Source: Methylocystis sp. (GTDB taxonomy: Bacteria > Pseudomonadota > Alphaproteobacteria > Rhizobiales > Beijerinckiaceae). From it: a DNA stretch of 64,000 bases. The notes beneath the pieces were generated by a model. It made no database searches and was not told the DNA's origin. It worked only from the letters and a program-made list of their open reading frames with translations. Below are positions 8,882-18,199 of this stretch, in pieces; positions within the stretch are counted from its first letter, which is position 1, and each line of letters starts with the position of its first letter. The stretch lies in assembly GCA_002929055.1 (NCBI GenBank), contig PERY01000012.1:17649-81648 (forward strand). The letters are read 5' to 3'. Position numbers and translations under genes: made by a program.

Positions 8882-11800
8882 TTACGTTTGGCTCTTGTTC
8901 CCGGCGGTGAACGTCTTGCCCTTGTAGGTGACGCTCTCCAGCCGCAGTTCGCCCTTGGGATCGAAAGCGTCCGCGCGCGGGCGCAGTTCGCCATTCTCGA
9001 ATTCGAGGCCGAGCATGGCATAGGCCGCCGAGATCATGCGCGCGGCGGCGCCGGTGTACCAGCCCCATCCGCCGCGGCCTTCATAGCCTTCGCCCTCATA
9101 GACGTCGGCCGGCTGCTGATGCGGCGGCATGCCGTATATGTCGGCTTCGGCCGGCGTGCGCAGCTTGGAGATCGGCGAGATCGCGATCCAGGAGTCGAAC
9201 GCCTGCTTGAAAAGCTCCGCCGCCGCCTGATCGTCGCCCTCGGCCTTGGCCTGCGCGCCGAGCCTGGACAACGCATCCACGAACCAGGACACGCCGTGCG
9301 AATATTGTCCGCCGTTCTCGCGCACGCCCGGCGGATACTCCGCACTGCGGCCCGGGTAAGGATCGGAGTGCTCGTTGAAGGGCGGCGTGACGAGCAGGAT
9401 GCGGTTCGGCCGGCCGAGCACGGCGAGCGCCTTCTCGATCGCTTCGCGCCCGCGCGCGGGGTCGACGGCGTTGGTGAGCGTCGGCCAATGCGCGGTCATG
9501 GCGCTCATCGGCGCAAGCTCGCGCCCGTCGTCGGCGAAGTCGCGCACATAGCGGTCGCCGCGCCAGCATTCGGCCAGAGCCGCGCGCAGCTTCTCCGCGC
9601 GTTCGCGATAGCGCGCGGCGCGGGCGGCGTCGCCCTTCTGTTCGAAGAAGGGCGCGATGTCGATGAGGATGCCGTGCAGGAAGAAGCCGAGCCATACGCT
9701 CTCGCCGCGTCCTTCAGCGCCGATGAGATGCATGCCGTCGTCCCAGTCGCCAGAGCCGACCAGCGGCAGGCCATGCGCGCCGAAGCGATCGAGCGTGTAG
9801 TCGATCGCGCGCGCGCAATGGCCGAGAAGCGTGTCCTTGTCTCGCGAGTTGAGTGGCACGGTCGCCTCGCCTTCCTGGCCCTTGGGCACCGGGCTGGCTT
9901 CGAGGAAGGTCTCGACCTCGTCCAGAATTGCGGCGTCGCCCGTGCCCTTCACATAGCGAACGGTCACGTAGGGCAGCCACAGATGCGGGTCGGACGAATG
10001 CGTGCGATCGGCGAGTCCCGTACCGCCGTTGGGCGCGCGATGCCACCATTTGCAGGCGTCGCCTTCGAGATACTGGTGCTTGGCGTGCAGCAGGATTTGC
10101 GAACGCGCCCGCTCCGGCGAGAGGTGGATGAGCGGAATGACGTCCTGCAACTGATCGCGATAGCCCGTCGCGCCGGAACGCTGCGAGGGACCGGTGCGGC
10201 CCCAAAGGCGCGAGGCCAGCAACTGATAGGGCAGCCAGTCGTTGACGAGGCGATCCACCTCGGGACGATTGGTCTTGATGCGCAGGACGGAAAGCTGCTC
10301 GTCCCACGCCTTGCGGCTCGCCTCGAATTCCTTTCGGGCGAATTCGGGATCGCGGGCGAGCGCGGCGAGGCGCCTCGCCTCTTCGATGCTCGTCGTCTGG
10401 CCAAGCGCGACGACGACCGTCGCTTCTTCGCCCGCCGGCACGTCGATCGAGCCGCAGAAAGCGGCGACCTTGCGCTCATGCTCGGGCGCGCCGGCGTCCG
10501 GATGGCCGTGCTCGACCATGTAGGGCAGATAGGGATTGCGACTTTCGTGGCCCAGGAATCTGCGACGCGACGTTTCCGCGAACTCGGCGGGGATCGATGT
10601 CGTGACGAAGGCCCAGCCCTTGACGAAATTGTTGCGCGGGTTGCGGAAGTAGATCGAGCGGACGTCATCATCGACGACCGACTGCACCGCGCCCAGACTT
10701 TCATTCGGCGTCTCGGCGAGCACGACCTCCATCGCCGGCACGATCTGAAGCAGCCGCTCATGATCCGCCTTGTTGCGGATCTTGAGCAGGCGAAACTCGA
10801 TCGGCTGCGTCGGGCTGACGAAGACCGTCAACTCGAGTTCGAGGTTGTCGCGCTCGGCCTTAAAGACCGCCAAGCCCGGCGCGAAGGTGACTTCATGGTT
10901 CGCGTCGCGACGGCGCAGCGGCACGAAGGTGGCCGAATGGGCGTCGGTGCGGGCGAGATCGTAGACATAGATCATCTGCCCGGCCGGCGCCGTGCGGCCC
11001 TCGCCCATGCGGAAGGGCGTGAAGCTGTTGAGGCGCGAATTGCTCGAGAAGGAGAAGATGTCGCCGTCGTTGGTGAGCACGCAGCCCTGCCCAACGGCGT
11101 TGGCGATGACATGCGCGAAGGGACGCGGCGTGCCGGGCGCCAGCGTAAGGCTGCGGCCGTCCTCGCCGAAGGCGTAGCGATGTTTCTCGGGCGCCGGCGG
11201 CATGATGAGCGCCCGCTTGCGCGAGAGCGCCTTGTCGAGGACATCGGGCGCGACCGGAGTCATGCCGAGATGGCGCGCGACCGAATCCGTCGCCCGTCCC
11301 ATGTCCTTCGCCCAGCCGTCGACGACGATGATCTCCGCCGTTCCCGAGGGACCGATATCCAGCTCGACGCGCAGACTGGCGCAGGGCTCGAAGCCAAACA
11401 GCAGGCCCTCGTCCTGCGGATCGCGCGGCGCCACGCCGAGGCCCAGAAGGCTGTCCGGCGCATTGGCCGGCCCCATACCATAGAAGCGCGATTTCACGTC
11501 CTCATAACCGAGGACCGTCATCTTCGTATCGGGACCGGCGCCGATGGCGTGGAAGCCAACCTCCGGCGAGAGGCGGCGGTCGGCATGGCGGCGCGCGCCG
11601 CCCTTCAACAGACGGTTCTGGCCGAAAATCGCGTTGAGCGAGCGCACATACCATGTGCCGACGTGAATGGCGTTGTAGGCCGCGTCGCGAAGCTCCACGC
11701 CCGTTTCGTTGAGCACCCATTCTCGCAGCGAGGCGAGCGTCAGCTTGCGGGCGCGCGGCTCGAGATTGACGATCCGCAGATGCTGGATCTCCACAGCTTC

Positions 11801-14356
11801 GTCTGCGGCGAGCGACACGCGCGACTCGATGGCGAAGCCATTCGCCTCGGCCATGAAGAACAGGCAGTTTTCGCCGGCGTCGGTGAGATTGGCGCAGGCG
11901 GCCGCGCAGCGCGTCGGCGCGTCGCCGACGGACCACAGCTCGCCGCCATCCTCGCGCAGGAACAGGAAGCGCCCGCGCGGATGCGCGTGATCGTCCGGCC
12001 GGCGCGTGAGGTCGATCGGCGGGCCGCCGCGGGCGACGCCCTCGATGCGGATGGCGCCCTGCCCGTCCTGGAACCACTCGCTCGTCATAAGACCGTTGGT
12101 GAGTTTCAGCGGTCGCGAGCCCGGCACGCCGCCGCCGCCGGTGACGCCCTCGATCGTTGATTTTTGAGCCTTCGCCAGCCGCGACAGCAGGAACAGCACG
12201 AGGCCCAAAGAGACGAGGCCCGCATAAGCGAGATAGCCGCCCACGAGATATGTGTAGGAAGGCGGTCGCGTGGCGCTCATCTGCTCGGCGGCGGACCACG
12301 CCCTGTCCCAATCCGGCCCGCGCGGAATGTAGAAAGGCAACAGCAAAGGCGCCCAGGTGCCGAAGCGGCGAATGCCTTCGGGAATGGCGCGGCTCACCTG
12401 CTCCTTGCCGACGAAGCGCGCGGCCTTCTCGTCCAGCACGTCGCCGCCGACGAAGGAGAGGTTCACGAGCGTCGCGACGCGCAGGCCCATATGGTCGAAC
12501 CAGATGAGCACGCGCAGCACGTCATAGGCGAGCAGCGCCGTGAAGATGTCGAGGCTCCAGGCGCGGAACTCGTTGTCCGGCAGGATGTAGCTCATCCATG
12601 TGGCGACGCCGGTGCGGATGAGGCCGTCCTGGTTGTACCAGCTCGGATCGGGCGCGGCCTTCAGGAAGGAGTAGATGACCGGCGCCATCCACAGGCCCCA
12701 GCGCAGCACGCGCACGGCGTTCTCGACCAGCATGTCGAGACCCTCCCAGCTCGCGAGCTGGCGCAGCGGCTGCAGGCTGCGTTTTACGAGGGCCGTGAGG
12801 AAGAAAAGATTGATCGAGAACAGCGGCGCCGCAAACACCCACTGAATGACGCCAGAAAGCGACTCGTCGTAAAGAAGCCGCACGCCGCCGTCGACGACTC
12901 CAAGATCGGTCGCGCCCCATTTCGAGAACAGCGGACGCACGATGTAGCCCGTCACCGGCTTTCCCTGCGCCGCATAATCGAGCGAGATATAGGCGAAGAA
13001 TTTGTTGATGACGGTGCCAAGCTGGTCCGTGTCGAAATACCAGCCGATAGATCCGGCGACGAAGGCGCCAAGCGCTATGCCCATCGTGTAGACGCGCCAG
13101 CTTCGGAAATGCTGGCGCCGGCCTTTCATCAGCGCTTCGAGGTCGAAGGCGGCGTCGACGCCAGCATAGGCGAGCGCGCCGACAAGGGCGCCAAAGAGAA
13201 AGCGGTTCCCGCCGCTCGCGGCCGGCAGATCGATCGATAGCGCAATGGCGATGGCCGCGCCGACGACGGCGCCGCGCGCGTAATTCGCCGGGCGCAGATA
13301 GGCTTCCTCCAGGCGCCCGAGGAAAGGCGGCGTCGAATCCGTGCTCTCCATGATGGCGCGCGCCAGCGGATAGACGGCCGCGCCGATGAGCGCGCCGCCG
13401 AGCGGCCCGGACATCGAGATCAGCGCGACGGCGGGCGGGAAGGCGGCGACGACGCCAATCGCCAGAACCAGCGCCATGAAGACGAAGCCATAGACGAAGC
13501 CCTTCTCCGCGCCGACCTTCCAGTCGTGATAGACGACGACCGACAGGGAGGGCGCGGCGCGCAACAGGCCCGCGATCGACTGGGTGACGAGATAGGTTTC
13601 GCCCCAAAGACCCGCCTGCGCCAGCGCCGCGGCGAAGACAGCGACGAAGACAGCGACAGGCGCCGGAAAATAGGGCGTGACGAAGACCGAGACCGCCGTC
13701 GCCACGAAGGGCGTGAGCGAGGCGAGGAAGGCCGAGGCGAACAGAATGCCGTGCGGGCGCCATTGCCGCGGCAGGAAACGCCCCAAGGCCAGCGGCACGC
13801 CGACGACCACAGCCTCGTTGAGCAGAAACAGCACGAGCGTGCGGCCGACGATCTTCCTGAGCGGCTCGGGAACATCGAGGCCGAGGAAGAACGCTCCGCC
13901 GATCTGGGTCACAGGCGGCGAACCGAGCGCGATGATGAGGCTGAACAGGAATGGCAGCAGAAAAAGCGCGATGCGCAGCGGCATCCGCGAGCGCGCCGTG
14001 AGCGTGACGACGCCGGCGATATAGATGATCGTCGCCGCGCCCGCGCCCACCGGCGAGAGGCGGAAGAGTTGCTCCAGCGTATCCGGCGCGCGCCACAGGA
14101 CGCCCGAGCGGTCGCAGAGCGCAGCGAAGGCGCCGACGGCTGCAAAGTCGACCGCGAAGTTCACGCCCTGCCGGGCCGCCTCGCTGGAAGGGCGCAGCAA
14201 AAACAGCGCGGCGCCAGCGAAAAAGCCAGCGACCAGAAGATGATCCCACCCGCCCGACGCCTCGAGCGCCGCGACGACGGCGAAGACCGCGCCGAAAAGG
14301 ATACGCTCGAACAAAGCGCCGCCAGTGTCCGATTCGCCATGCGCGCTGCTGGCCAT
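8882..14356 (-). CDS. Giant membrane protein with C-terminal GH94 (cyclic glucan synthase-like) phosphorylase module
   Basis: A 1824-residue protein. Residues about 20-760 are a multi-pass membrane region with soluble loops. Two copies of the GH94-associated carbohydrate-binding beta-sandwich follow, starting near residues 757 (TNGLMTSEWFQDGQGA) and 1059 (DGRSLTLAPGTPRPFAHVIAN). The GH94 (alpha/alpha)6 catalytic domain runs from about 1355 to the end, with GATGYRDQLQD, THSSDPHLWLPY, the acid motif SGDWDDGMH near 1536 and VRENGGQYSHGVSWFVDA. This C-terminal half matches cyclic beta-1,2-glucan synthases (NdvB/Cgs), where it trims glucan length. I cannot see a GT84 synthase domain (the classical enzyme is about 2800 residues). 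ATG 14356 is preceded by GGAGGGA. Likely role: processing of an envelope or exported glucan. Confidence 0.8.
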   Translation of the reverse strand: MASSAHGESDTGGALFERILFGAVFAVVAALEASGGWDHLLVAGFFAGAALFLLRPSSEAARQGVNFAVDFAAVGAFAALCDRSGVLWRAPDTLEQLFRLSPVGAGAATIIYIAGVVTLTARSRMPLRIALFLLPFLFSLIIALGSPPVTQIGGAFFLGLDVPEPLRKIVGRTLVLFLLNEAVVVGVPLALGRFLPRQWRPHGILFASAFLASLTPFVATAVSVFVTPYFPAPVAVFVAVFAAALAQAGLWGETYLVTQSIAGLLRAAPSLSVVVYHDWKVGAEKGFVYGFVFMALVLAIGVVAAFPPAVALISMSGPLGGALIGAAVYPLARAIMESTDSTPPFLGRLEEAYLRPANYARGAVVGAAIAIALSIDLPAASGGNRFLFGALVGALAYAGVDAAFDLEALMKGRRQHFRSWRVYTMGIALGAFVAGSIGWYFDTDQLGTVINKFFAYISLDYAAQGKPVTGYIVRPLFSKWGATDLGVVDGGVRLLYDESLSGVIQWVFAAPLFSINLFFLTALVKRSLQPLRQLASWEGLDMLVENAVRVLRWGLWMAPVIYSFLKAAPDPSWYNQDGLIRTGVATWMSYILPDNEFRAWSLDIFTALLAYDVLRVLIWFDHMGLRVATLVNLSFVGGDVLDEKAARFVGKEQVSRAIPEGIRRFGTWAPLLLPFYIPRGPDWDRAWSAAEQMSATRPPSYTYLVGGYLAYAGLVSLGLVLFLLSRLAKAQKSTIEGVTGGGGVPGSRPLKLTNGLMTSEWFQDGQGAIRIEGVARGGPPIDLTRRPDDHAHPRGRFLFLREDGGELWSVGDAPTRCAAACANLTDAGENCLFFMAEANGFAIESRVSLAADEAVEIQHLRIVNLEPRARKLTLASLREWVLNETGVELRDAAYNAIHVGTWYVRSLNAIFGQNRLLKGGARRHADRRLSPEVGFHAIGAGPDTKMTVLGYEDVKSRFYGMGPANAPDSLLGLGVAPRDPQDEGLLFGFEPCASLRVELDIGPSGTAEIIVVDGWAKDMGRATDSVARHLGMTPVAPDVLDKALSRKRALIMPPAPEKHRYAFGEDGRSLTLAPGTPRPFAHVIANAVGQGCVLTNDGDIFSFSSNSRLNSFTPFRMGEGRTAPAGQMIYVYDLARTDAHSATFVPLRRRDANHEVTFAPGLAVFKAERDNLELELTVFVSPTQPIEFRLLKIRNKADHERLLQIVPAMEVVLAETPNESLGAVQSVVDDDVRSIYFRNPRNNFVKGWAFVTTSIPAEFAETSRRRFLGHESRNPYLPYMVEHGHPDAGAPEHERKVAAFCGSIDVPAGEEATVVVALGQTTSIEEARRLAALARDPEFARKEFEASRKAWDEQLSVLRIKTNRPEVDRLVNDWLPYQLLASRLWGRTGPSQRSGATGYRDQLQDVIPLIHLSPERARSQILLHAKHQYLEGDACKWWHRAPNGGTGLADRTHSSDPHLWLPYVTVRYVKGTGDAAILDEVETFLEASPVPKGQEGEATVPLNSRDKDTLLGHCARAIDYTLDRFGAHGLPLVGSGDWDDGMHLIGAEGRGESVWLGFFLHGILIDIAPFFEQKGDAARAARYRERAEKLRAALAECWRGDRYVRDFADDGRELAPMSAMTAHWPTLTNAVDPARGREAIEKALAVLGRPNRILLVTPPFNEHSDPYPGRSAEYPPGVRENGGQYSHGVSWFVDALSRLGAQAKAEGDDQAAAELFKQAFDSWIAISPISKLRTPAEADIYGMPPHQQPADVYEGEGYEGRGGWGWYTGAAARMISAAYAMLGLEFENGELRPRADAFDPKGELRLESVTYKGKTFTAGNKSQT

Positions 14357-14559
14357 GGGTTCCCTCCGGGCGTCCTCAAACTGGCGCCGCTTTTGGTTAA
14401 TTCACCGGAATCACCGGCGCTGCCTATGTTTCCCTTGCCGGAGAGCGGGAAAAATGTCGACTCCCCAGCCCCACTTGCGCGAGCGCCCCTTCGCAGGCCC
14501 GGCCCAAACCGCTATAGTGAACGAAGCGTTAATCCCGCGCGCTGGCGAGGGCGAAGCGA

Positions 14560-15279
14560 GTGACCGATATGGAAGAGCCTTTGCCCGCGCCCGCCGACGG
14601 TAGTCGCCCGACTCTGCGCCGGCGAACGCCCGGCGACCGCGTCACGACCATCGTGCCGGCCGAAAGCGGCGCTTCAAGGACGCAGGAGAAGCTGGGTCTC
14701 GACCAGCGCATGGCGACCCTCGCGACGGCGCTTCGGCGCGCCCGCGTCGAGAACGCCGAGCATTCCGCCGCCCTCGCGGACCTGCGCTCCGCCGAGATCG
14801 CCCGCCTCGAAATCCTCGCCGAAGCCCTTTCCCCCGTCATGGCGCAGGTTCCCCAGGAGTGCGATATTTTCGATGTAGGGGTGGCGCCAGGCGACCGGCC
14901 CCGCCTCTTCATAGACCAGATCGGCTTCGTCGAGATGGACCGCGACAAGCGTACCTATCGCTTTCTGCAGGACACCCGCCACGGACGCATCATGCTGCGC
15001 GAAAGCGACGATGTGGATGAGCTGGTCGACGCCATCACCAATTACATCGCGCATCGCCTGATCGAGCGCGAGAAGGCGCTGGCGGTGGATTATGCGAGCG
15101 GCGGCGCGGTGCGAAGCGTGCGCAAGACCCAAACCGCCGCCGACCCCAATGCCGGCGCGATGCGCGAAAAGGCCTTTCAGGTCTTTCTGTTCTTCATCGA
15201 GTTTCTTGGCTCGGCGGCCTTCTTCGGCCTGCTGGCGATCACGGGCATGTGGATCTACCGGACCTATTTCGCCCAATAG
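14560..15279 (+). CDS. Conserved hypothetical protein with C-terminal membrane anchor
   Basis: A 239-residue protein. Start is GTG at 14560, with GAGG nine bases upstream; the in-frame ATG at 14569 is too far from it. Residues 1-45 are basic and disordered, residues about 48-88 form a helical, probably coiled-coil stretch (RMATLATALRRARVENAEHS), and residues about 90-165 make a compact alpha/beta region (DIFDVGVAPGDRPRLFIDQIG, VEMDRDKRTYRF). A single transmembrane helix near residues 210-235 ends in MWIYRTYFAQ. The topology is a cytosolic domain tail-anchored in the inner membrane. Family not recognised and function unknown. The 3' end overlaps the convergent metallophosphoesterase gene by 16 bp. 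Confidence 0.65.
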   Translation: MTDMEEPLPAPADGSRPTLRRRTPGDRVTTIVPAESGASRTQEKLGLDQRMATLATALRRARVENAEHSAALADLRSAEIARLEILAEALSPVMAQVPQECDIFDVGVAPGDRPRLFIDQIGFVEMDRDKRTYRFLQDTRHGRIMLRESDDVDELVDAITNYIAHRLIEREKALAVDYASGGAVRSVRKTQTAADPNAGAMREKAFQVFLFFIEFLGSAAFFGLLAITGMWIYRTYFAQ

Positions 15280-16172
15280 GCAATTTCCCGCGGGCCTTCC
15301 TCGACGATCTCTCCCGCCTCGTTCAGCGCCCGCAGCCGCAGGGTGACGCGCAGCGCCTCCCCCTCCCTCTCGATGGCGTAAAGGTTGTAGGCCGCGGCCG
15401 GATAGTGCCCGCCGGGCCGCGCCGAGGCCGAGGCGACGCCGACGACGGGCGTGGGCCCCGATAGCCCGGCGATATGCGCGACGCTGGGCTTGTGGTTGTG
15501 CCCATGCACGATCAGCTCGGCGCCATGGCGCGCGATGACCGCCTCGAAAGCCGCCGCATCCTCCAACCCGCGCAGGATGCGCGCGCCGCCCACATGGGGC
15601 GGATGGTGCAGAAAGACGACCCGCGCCAGCCCCTCCGCCTTGGCCCCCGCGAGCAGATCGCCGAGCGCCGCAAGCTGCGCCTCGCCGAGCCGGCCCGAGG
15701 CGACGAAGGGCGCCGTCGGCACGCCGGAATCGAGCCCGATCAGCGCCACGCCGTCGCGCCGGCGCAGGAAGGGGAAGCCCGTGGCAGGGGGCTCGCTTTT
15801 AGTCTCGCTCGTCGTCCAGGGCGCGAAGACCTCATGGACCAGAGTCGTGGCGTCGGCGACATAGGCGTCGTGATTGCCGGGGGTGAAGCTCACCTCCTCC
15901 GGCGACCCGAGCGTGGCGAGCCAATCCTTCGCCAGCGCGATCTCGGCAGGTAGGCCGATGTTCACGATGTCTCCGGTCATCAGGACATGATCGGGCGTTT
16001 GCGAGCGAATGTCGGCGACCAGCGTCGCGAGGACGCCCATATCGTGCTGGCCCGCCCGCTTGTAGAGCCAGTTGACGTAGCCGGTGACGCGCTTGCCGAG
16101 GAGTTCCGCGAGATTCGGGCGCGGAATGGGGCCGATATGCGCGTCGGAGAGATGGGCGAGAAGGAAGCTCAC
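15264..16172 (-). CDS. Metallophosphoesterase, calcineurin-like (3',5'-cyclic nucleotide phosphodiesterase type)
   Basis: A 302-residue cytosolic metallophosphatase. The GTG at 16172 follows AAAGGA and opens immediately into the first metal motif; the upstream frame is not protein-like. Metal-ligand motifs appear in order: HLSDAHIG (DxH), LMTGDIVN (GD), FTPGNHDAY (GNHD), FLHHPP and VHGHNHKP (GHxH). This full binuclear set fits the class III phosphodiesterase group (CpdA-like), so cyclic-nucleotide or other phosphodiester hydrolysis is likely; the substrate cannot be deduced. It is divergent from the Nudix gene with about 64 bp between starts. Confidence 0.88.
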   Translation of the reverse strand: MSFLLAHLSDAHIGPIPRPNLAELLGKRVTGYVNWLYKRAGQHDMGVLATLVADIRSQTPDHVLMTGDIVNIGLPAEIALAKDWLATLGSPEEVSFTPGNHDAYVADATTLVHEVFAPWTTSETKSEPPATGFPFLRRRDGVALIGLDSGVPTAPFVASGRLGEAQLAALGDLLAGAKAEGLARVVFLHHPPHVGGARILRGLEDAAAFEAVIARHGAELIVHGHNHKPSVAHIAGLSGPTPVVGVASASARPGGHYPAAAYNLYAIEREGEALRVTLRLRALNEAGEIVEEGPREIAYWAK

Positions 16173-16236
16173 GATCGTCCTTTGCTGGGTTCGAATAGTC
16201 CTAGAGCCCGCGCGGCTCTTTTGCCATAGTCTAGGC

Positions 16237-16752
16237 ATGAGAGAAGATGATCCCGCCGAGCTGGCGATCGAAAAGGACCGTCCCGACCCCTCGCTGCGGG
16301 CTCGGATCGTCTCGCGCATCATCACCTTCGGCGCGCTCTTCCAGCGGCCGATGACGCTAGGCGTGCGCGGGCTGGTGCTGGATGCGCAAAGCCGGGTGCT
16401 GCTGGTGCGCCATACCTATGTCCCCGGCTTTTACCTCCCCGGCGGCGGCGTCGAGGGCGGCGAGACCATGATGCAGGCGTTGGCCCGCGAACTGGAGGAG
16501 GAAGGCGGAGTCCATCTTCTCGGCGCCCCGGCCCTGCATGGCGTCTATCTCAACCGCCGCGTCTCGGCGAGGGACCATGTCGCCCTCTATGTGGTGCGGG
16601 ATTTCCGCTGCGAAGGTCCGAGGGAGCCAGACCACGAGATCGCGGAGGCGGGCTTCTTTTCGCTCGACGCGCTGCCGCCGGGCGTCACGCCGGCGACTCG
16701 CGCGCGCCTTTCCGAAGTCCTGGATGGCGAGCCCGTCTCGCCTTATTGGTGA
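16237..16752 (+). CDS. Nudix hydrolase
   Basis: A 171-residue protein with a perfect Nudix box (residues about 69-91): GGVEGGE, seven residues, then RELEEEGGV, matching GX5EX7REUXEEXGU. This positions the Mg-binding glutamates that hydrolyse nucleoside diphosphates linked to another moiety. The N-terminal region (RARIVSRIITFGALFQRPMTLGVRGLVLD) and the C-terminal EIAEAGFFSLDALP complete a normal Nudix fold. The ATG at 16237 was chosen as the first start before the conserved domain; longer upstream reading overlaps the divergent gene. Substrate unknown. The EF-hand gene starts 4 bases after its stop and is probably co-transcribed. Confidence 0.9.
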   Translation: MREDDPAELAIEKDRPDPSLRARIVSRIITFGALFQRPMTLGVRGLVLDAQSRVLLVRHTYVPGFYLPGGGVEGGETMMQALARELEEEGGVHLLGAPALHGVYLNRRVSARDHVALYVVRDFRCEGPREPDHEIAEAGFFSLDALPPGVTPATRARLSEVLDGEPVSPYW

Positions 16753-16756
16753 CCCC

Positions 16757-17245
16757 ATGAAACACATGAAACTGGCCGCGGCCGCCCTTGCACTCGGCTT
16801 CACTTTCTCAGTCGCGCCCGCCCGTGCCCAGAGCGACGCGGCGCATGTGCTCGACGCCGTCTTTTACGGATTCGACGAGGATCACGACGGGGTGATCACT
16901 GGCGCTGAGGCCAACCGCTTCATCGACAAGACTTTCAGCGAACTCGACCGGGGCAAGACCGGCAAGATTTCGCCGCAGGCCTGGATGAGCTTCAGCTTCG
17001 GCCTCGCAGACGTCGCCGCCGATCAAGGCCGCTCAGACGCCTACGACCGAGCCAAGGCGAAGATTTTCAAGCGTTGGGACCGCGCTAAGTCAGGCGCGCT
17101 GACGCTGGAGGATTATCGAGCGGGCGTGCTGGGCGACGCGCGCAAGGCGGTGGGCGGCGCCACGAAGGACGCCGATCTGCGAATCGATCTCGCCGCCTTC
17201 AAGCGCGCGCCCTTCGTGCGCCAGCTGATGCGCGCGCTGCATTGA
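16757..17245 (+). CDS. Exported EF-hand domain protein
   Basis: A 162-residue protein with a signal peptide (residues 1-24, ending ARA-QSD). One canonical calcium-binding loop is visible at about residues 40-51, DEDHDGVITGAE, with Asp at 1, 3 and 5, Gly at 6, Ile at 8 and Glu at 12. Two further loops (DRGKTGKISPQA and DRAKSGALTLED) have the spacing but lost some oxygen ligands. It is probably a periplasmic calcium-binding or calcium-responsive protein; the partner is unknown. It sits 4 bp after the Nudix gene and converges with the small Cys-rich gene at 17250. Confidence 0.8.
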   Translation: MKHMKLAAAALALGFTFSVAPARAQSDAAHVLDAVFYGFDEDHDGVITGAEANRFIDKTFSELDRGKTGKISPQAWMSFSFGLADVAADQGRSDAYDRAKAKIFKRWDRAKSGALTLEDYRAGVLGDARKAVGGATKDADLRIDLAAFKRAPFVRQLMRALH

Positions 17246-17249
17246 GAGG

Positions 17250-17471
17250 CTAACGGCGCGGAGCCCTGAACTGGCGCCGGCAGGCGGACGAGAGTGTTTT
17301 CATATTCGCGCGCAGGCAGTTTTCGACGGCGATGGCGTCCGGCTCCTCGGCCGCGCAGAGGCGATGGGCGTCTCTCTCGCATGCGGCGCGCTGCTGCTCC
17401 GTACCCTGGGCCGCCGCCGGACCGGCGACCAGCAGAACCGCGAATAGCCATATGAAGCTCGAGAAGCGCAT
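17250..17471 (-). CDS. Small exported cysteine-rich-repeat protein
   Basis: A 73-residue precursor. Residues 1-22 are a signal peptide ending AAA-QGT. The mature 51 residues contain four cysteines in the pattern ACERDAHRLC and ENCLRANMKTLSSAC, which resembles the bacterial cysteine-rich repeat related to eukaryotic Golgi glycoprotein 1 (C...D...LC, then a CL..N...LS..C helix). The cysteines probably form two disulfides in the periplasm. Function unknown. It ends 4 bp from the convergent EF-hand gene. Confidence 0.7.
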   Translation of the reverse strand: MRFSSFIWLFAVLLVAGPAAAQGTEQQRAACERDAHRLCAAEEPDAIAVENCLRANMKTLSSACRRQFRAPRR

Positions 17472-17534
17472 GGGACGGTTCCTTCGTCACAGCCCCCCGG
17501 CCCTGCTCTTAACTGGCGCGGGCGCGCGCCCGCA

Positions 17535-18113
17535 TCAAGCTGCGCCGCATCCGCGCCGGCCTGAGCTACCTTGCGCAAGGGGGGCGATGTCGCGCCACCC
17601 ATAGGCCATGTCCGGCAGGACCATGCCGTAGATCTCCCAAACGCCCGCGACGCCCGTCGGCTGCGCGCCATGCGCCTCGTAGAAGCGGCGGGCGTGCAAG
17701 GCGTCGCGGAAGACCCAGACGGCGGCGCTCCCGCAGCCCTGCGCATAAAGATGCGCAGCCATTCCGGCGAGCAGCCGCCGCCCGGCGCCCCGCCGCTGGA
17801 TTCGGCCCAGCAGGTAAAGCGAGGTGATTTCGCCCTCATAACCCAGGGGCAGAAGCTTCTCCGAGCGCTGGCGCCGGCAGTAGCCGAAGCCCGCCGTCTC
17901 TTCGGCCTCATCGAGCGCCAGAAAGGCGGCGGCCGCCGGATCGGCGTCGGAAAGATTGGCCGCCCACCGCTGCGCCCATTCCTCCACGTCGAGGCCTGCC
18001 AGCGTCTCAGCGGGCATCATGCCGGAATAGGTCTCCCGCCATGACGCCACATGGACTTGCGCGATCCTGCGCGCATCCTCCGGGCCTGCCCGACACAGTT
18101 CGATCCCTGTCAT
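17535..18113 (-). CDS. GNAT family N-acetyltransferase
   Basis: A 192-residue cytosolic acetyl-CoA-dependent acetyltransferase. It starts in the usual GNAT way (MTGIELCRAGPEDARRIAQVH, ASWRETYSGMMP), with beta4 EITSLYLLGRIQRRGAGRRLL carrying the CoA-pyrophosphate loop QRRGAG, and beta5/alpha4 AAVWVFRDALHARRFYEAHGAQ. The ATG at 18113 was preferred over an upstream ATG at 18149 because the conserved beta1 strand begins there. The DVEEW/WAANL insert is common in the YjhQ/RimI-like subgroup acting on small molecules. Substrate unknown. It diverges from the second GNAT gene with an 86-bp gap. Confidence 0.85.
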   Translation of the reverse strand: MTGIELCRAGPEDARRIAQVHVASWRETYSGMMPAETLAGLDVEEWAQRWAANLSDADPAAAAFLALDEAEETAGFGYCRRQRSEKLLPLGYEGEITSLYLLGRIQRRGAGRRLLAGMAAHLYAQGCGSAAVWVFRDALHARRFYEAHGAQPTGVAGVWEIYGMVLPDMAYGWRDIAPLAQGSSGRRGCGAA

Positions 18114-18199
18114 GGGGTCAGTCTCGCATGCTCGTTTTCGCAGCCGCAACGGCGCGTTTTGCCCCCGGCGCGGCGCGTGTTATGGGCTCGGCCCGGCTC

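Noticed and set aside
8852..12160. 1102-codon open frame on the plus strand antisense to the GH94-like gene
   Set aside because: It is the GC-rich shadow of a strongly supported 1824-residue protein; its translation is Arg/Ala-rich without recognisable domains.
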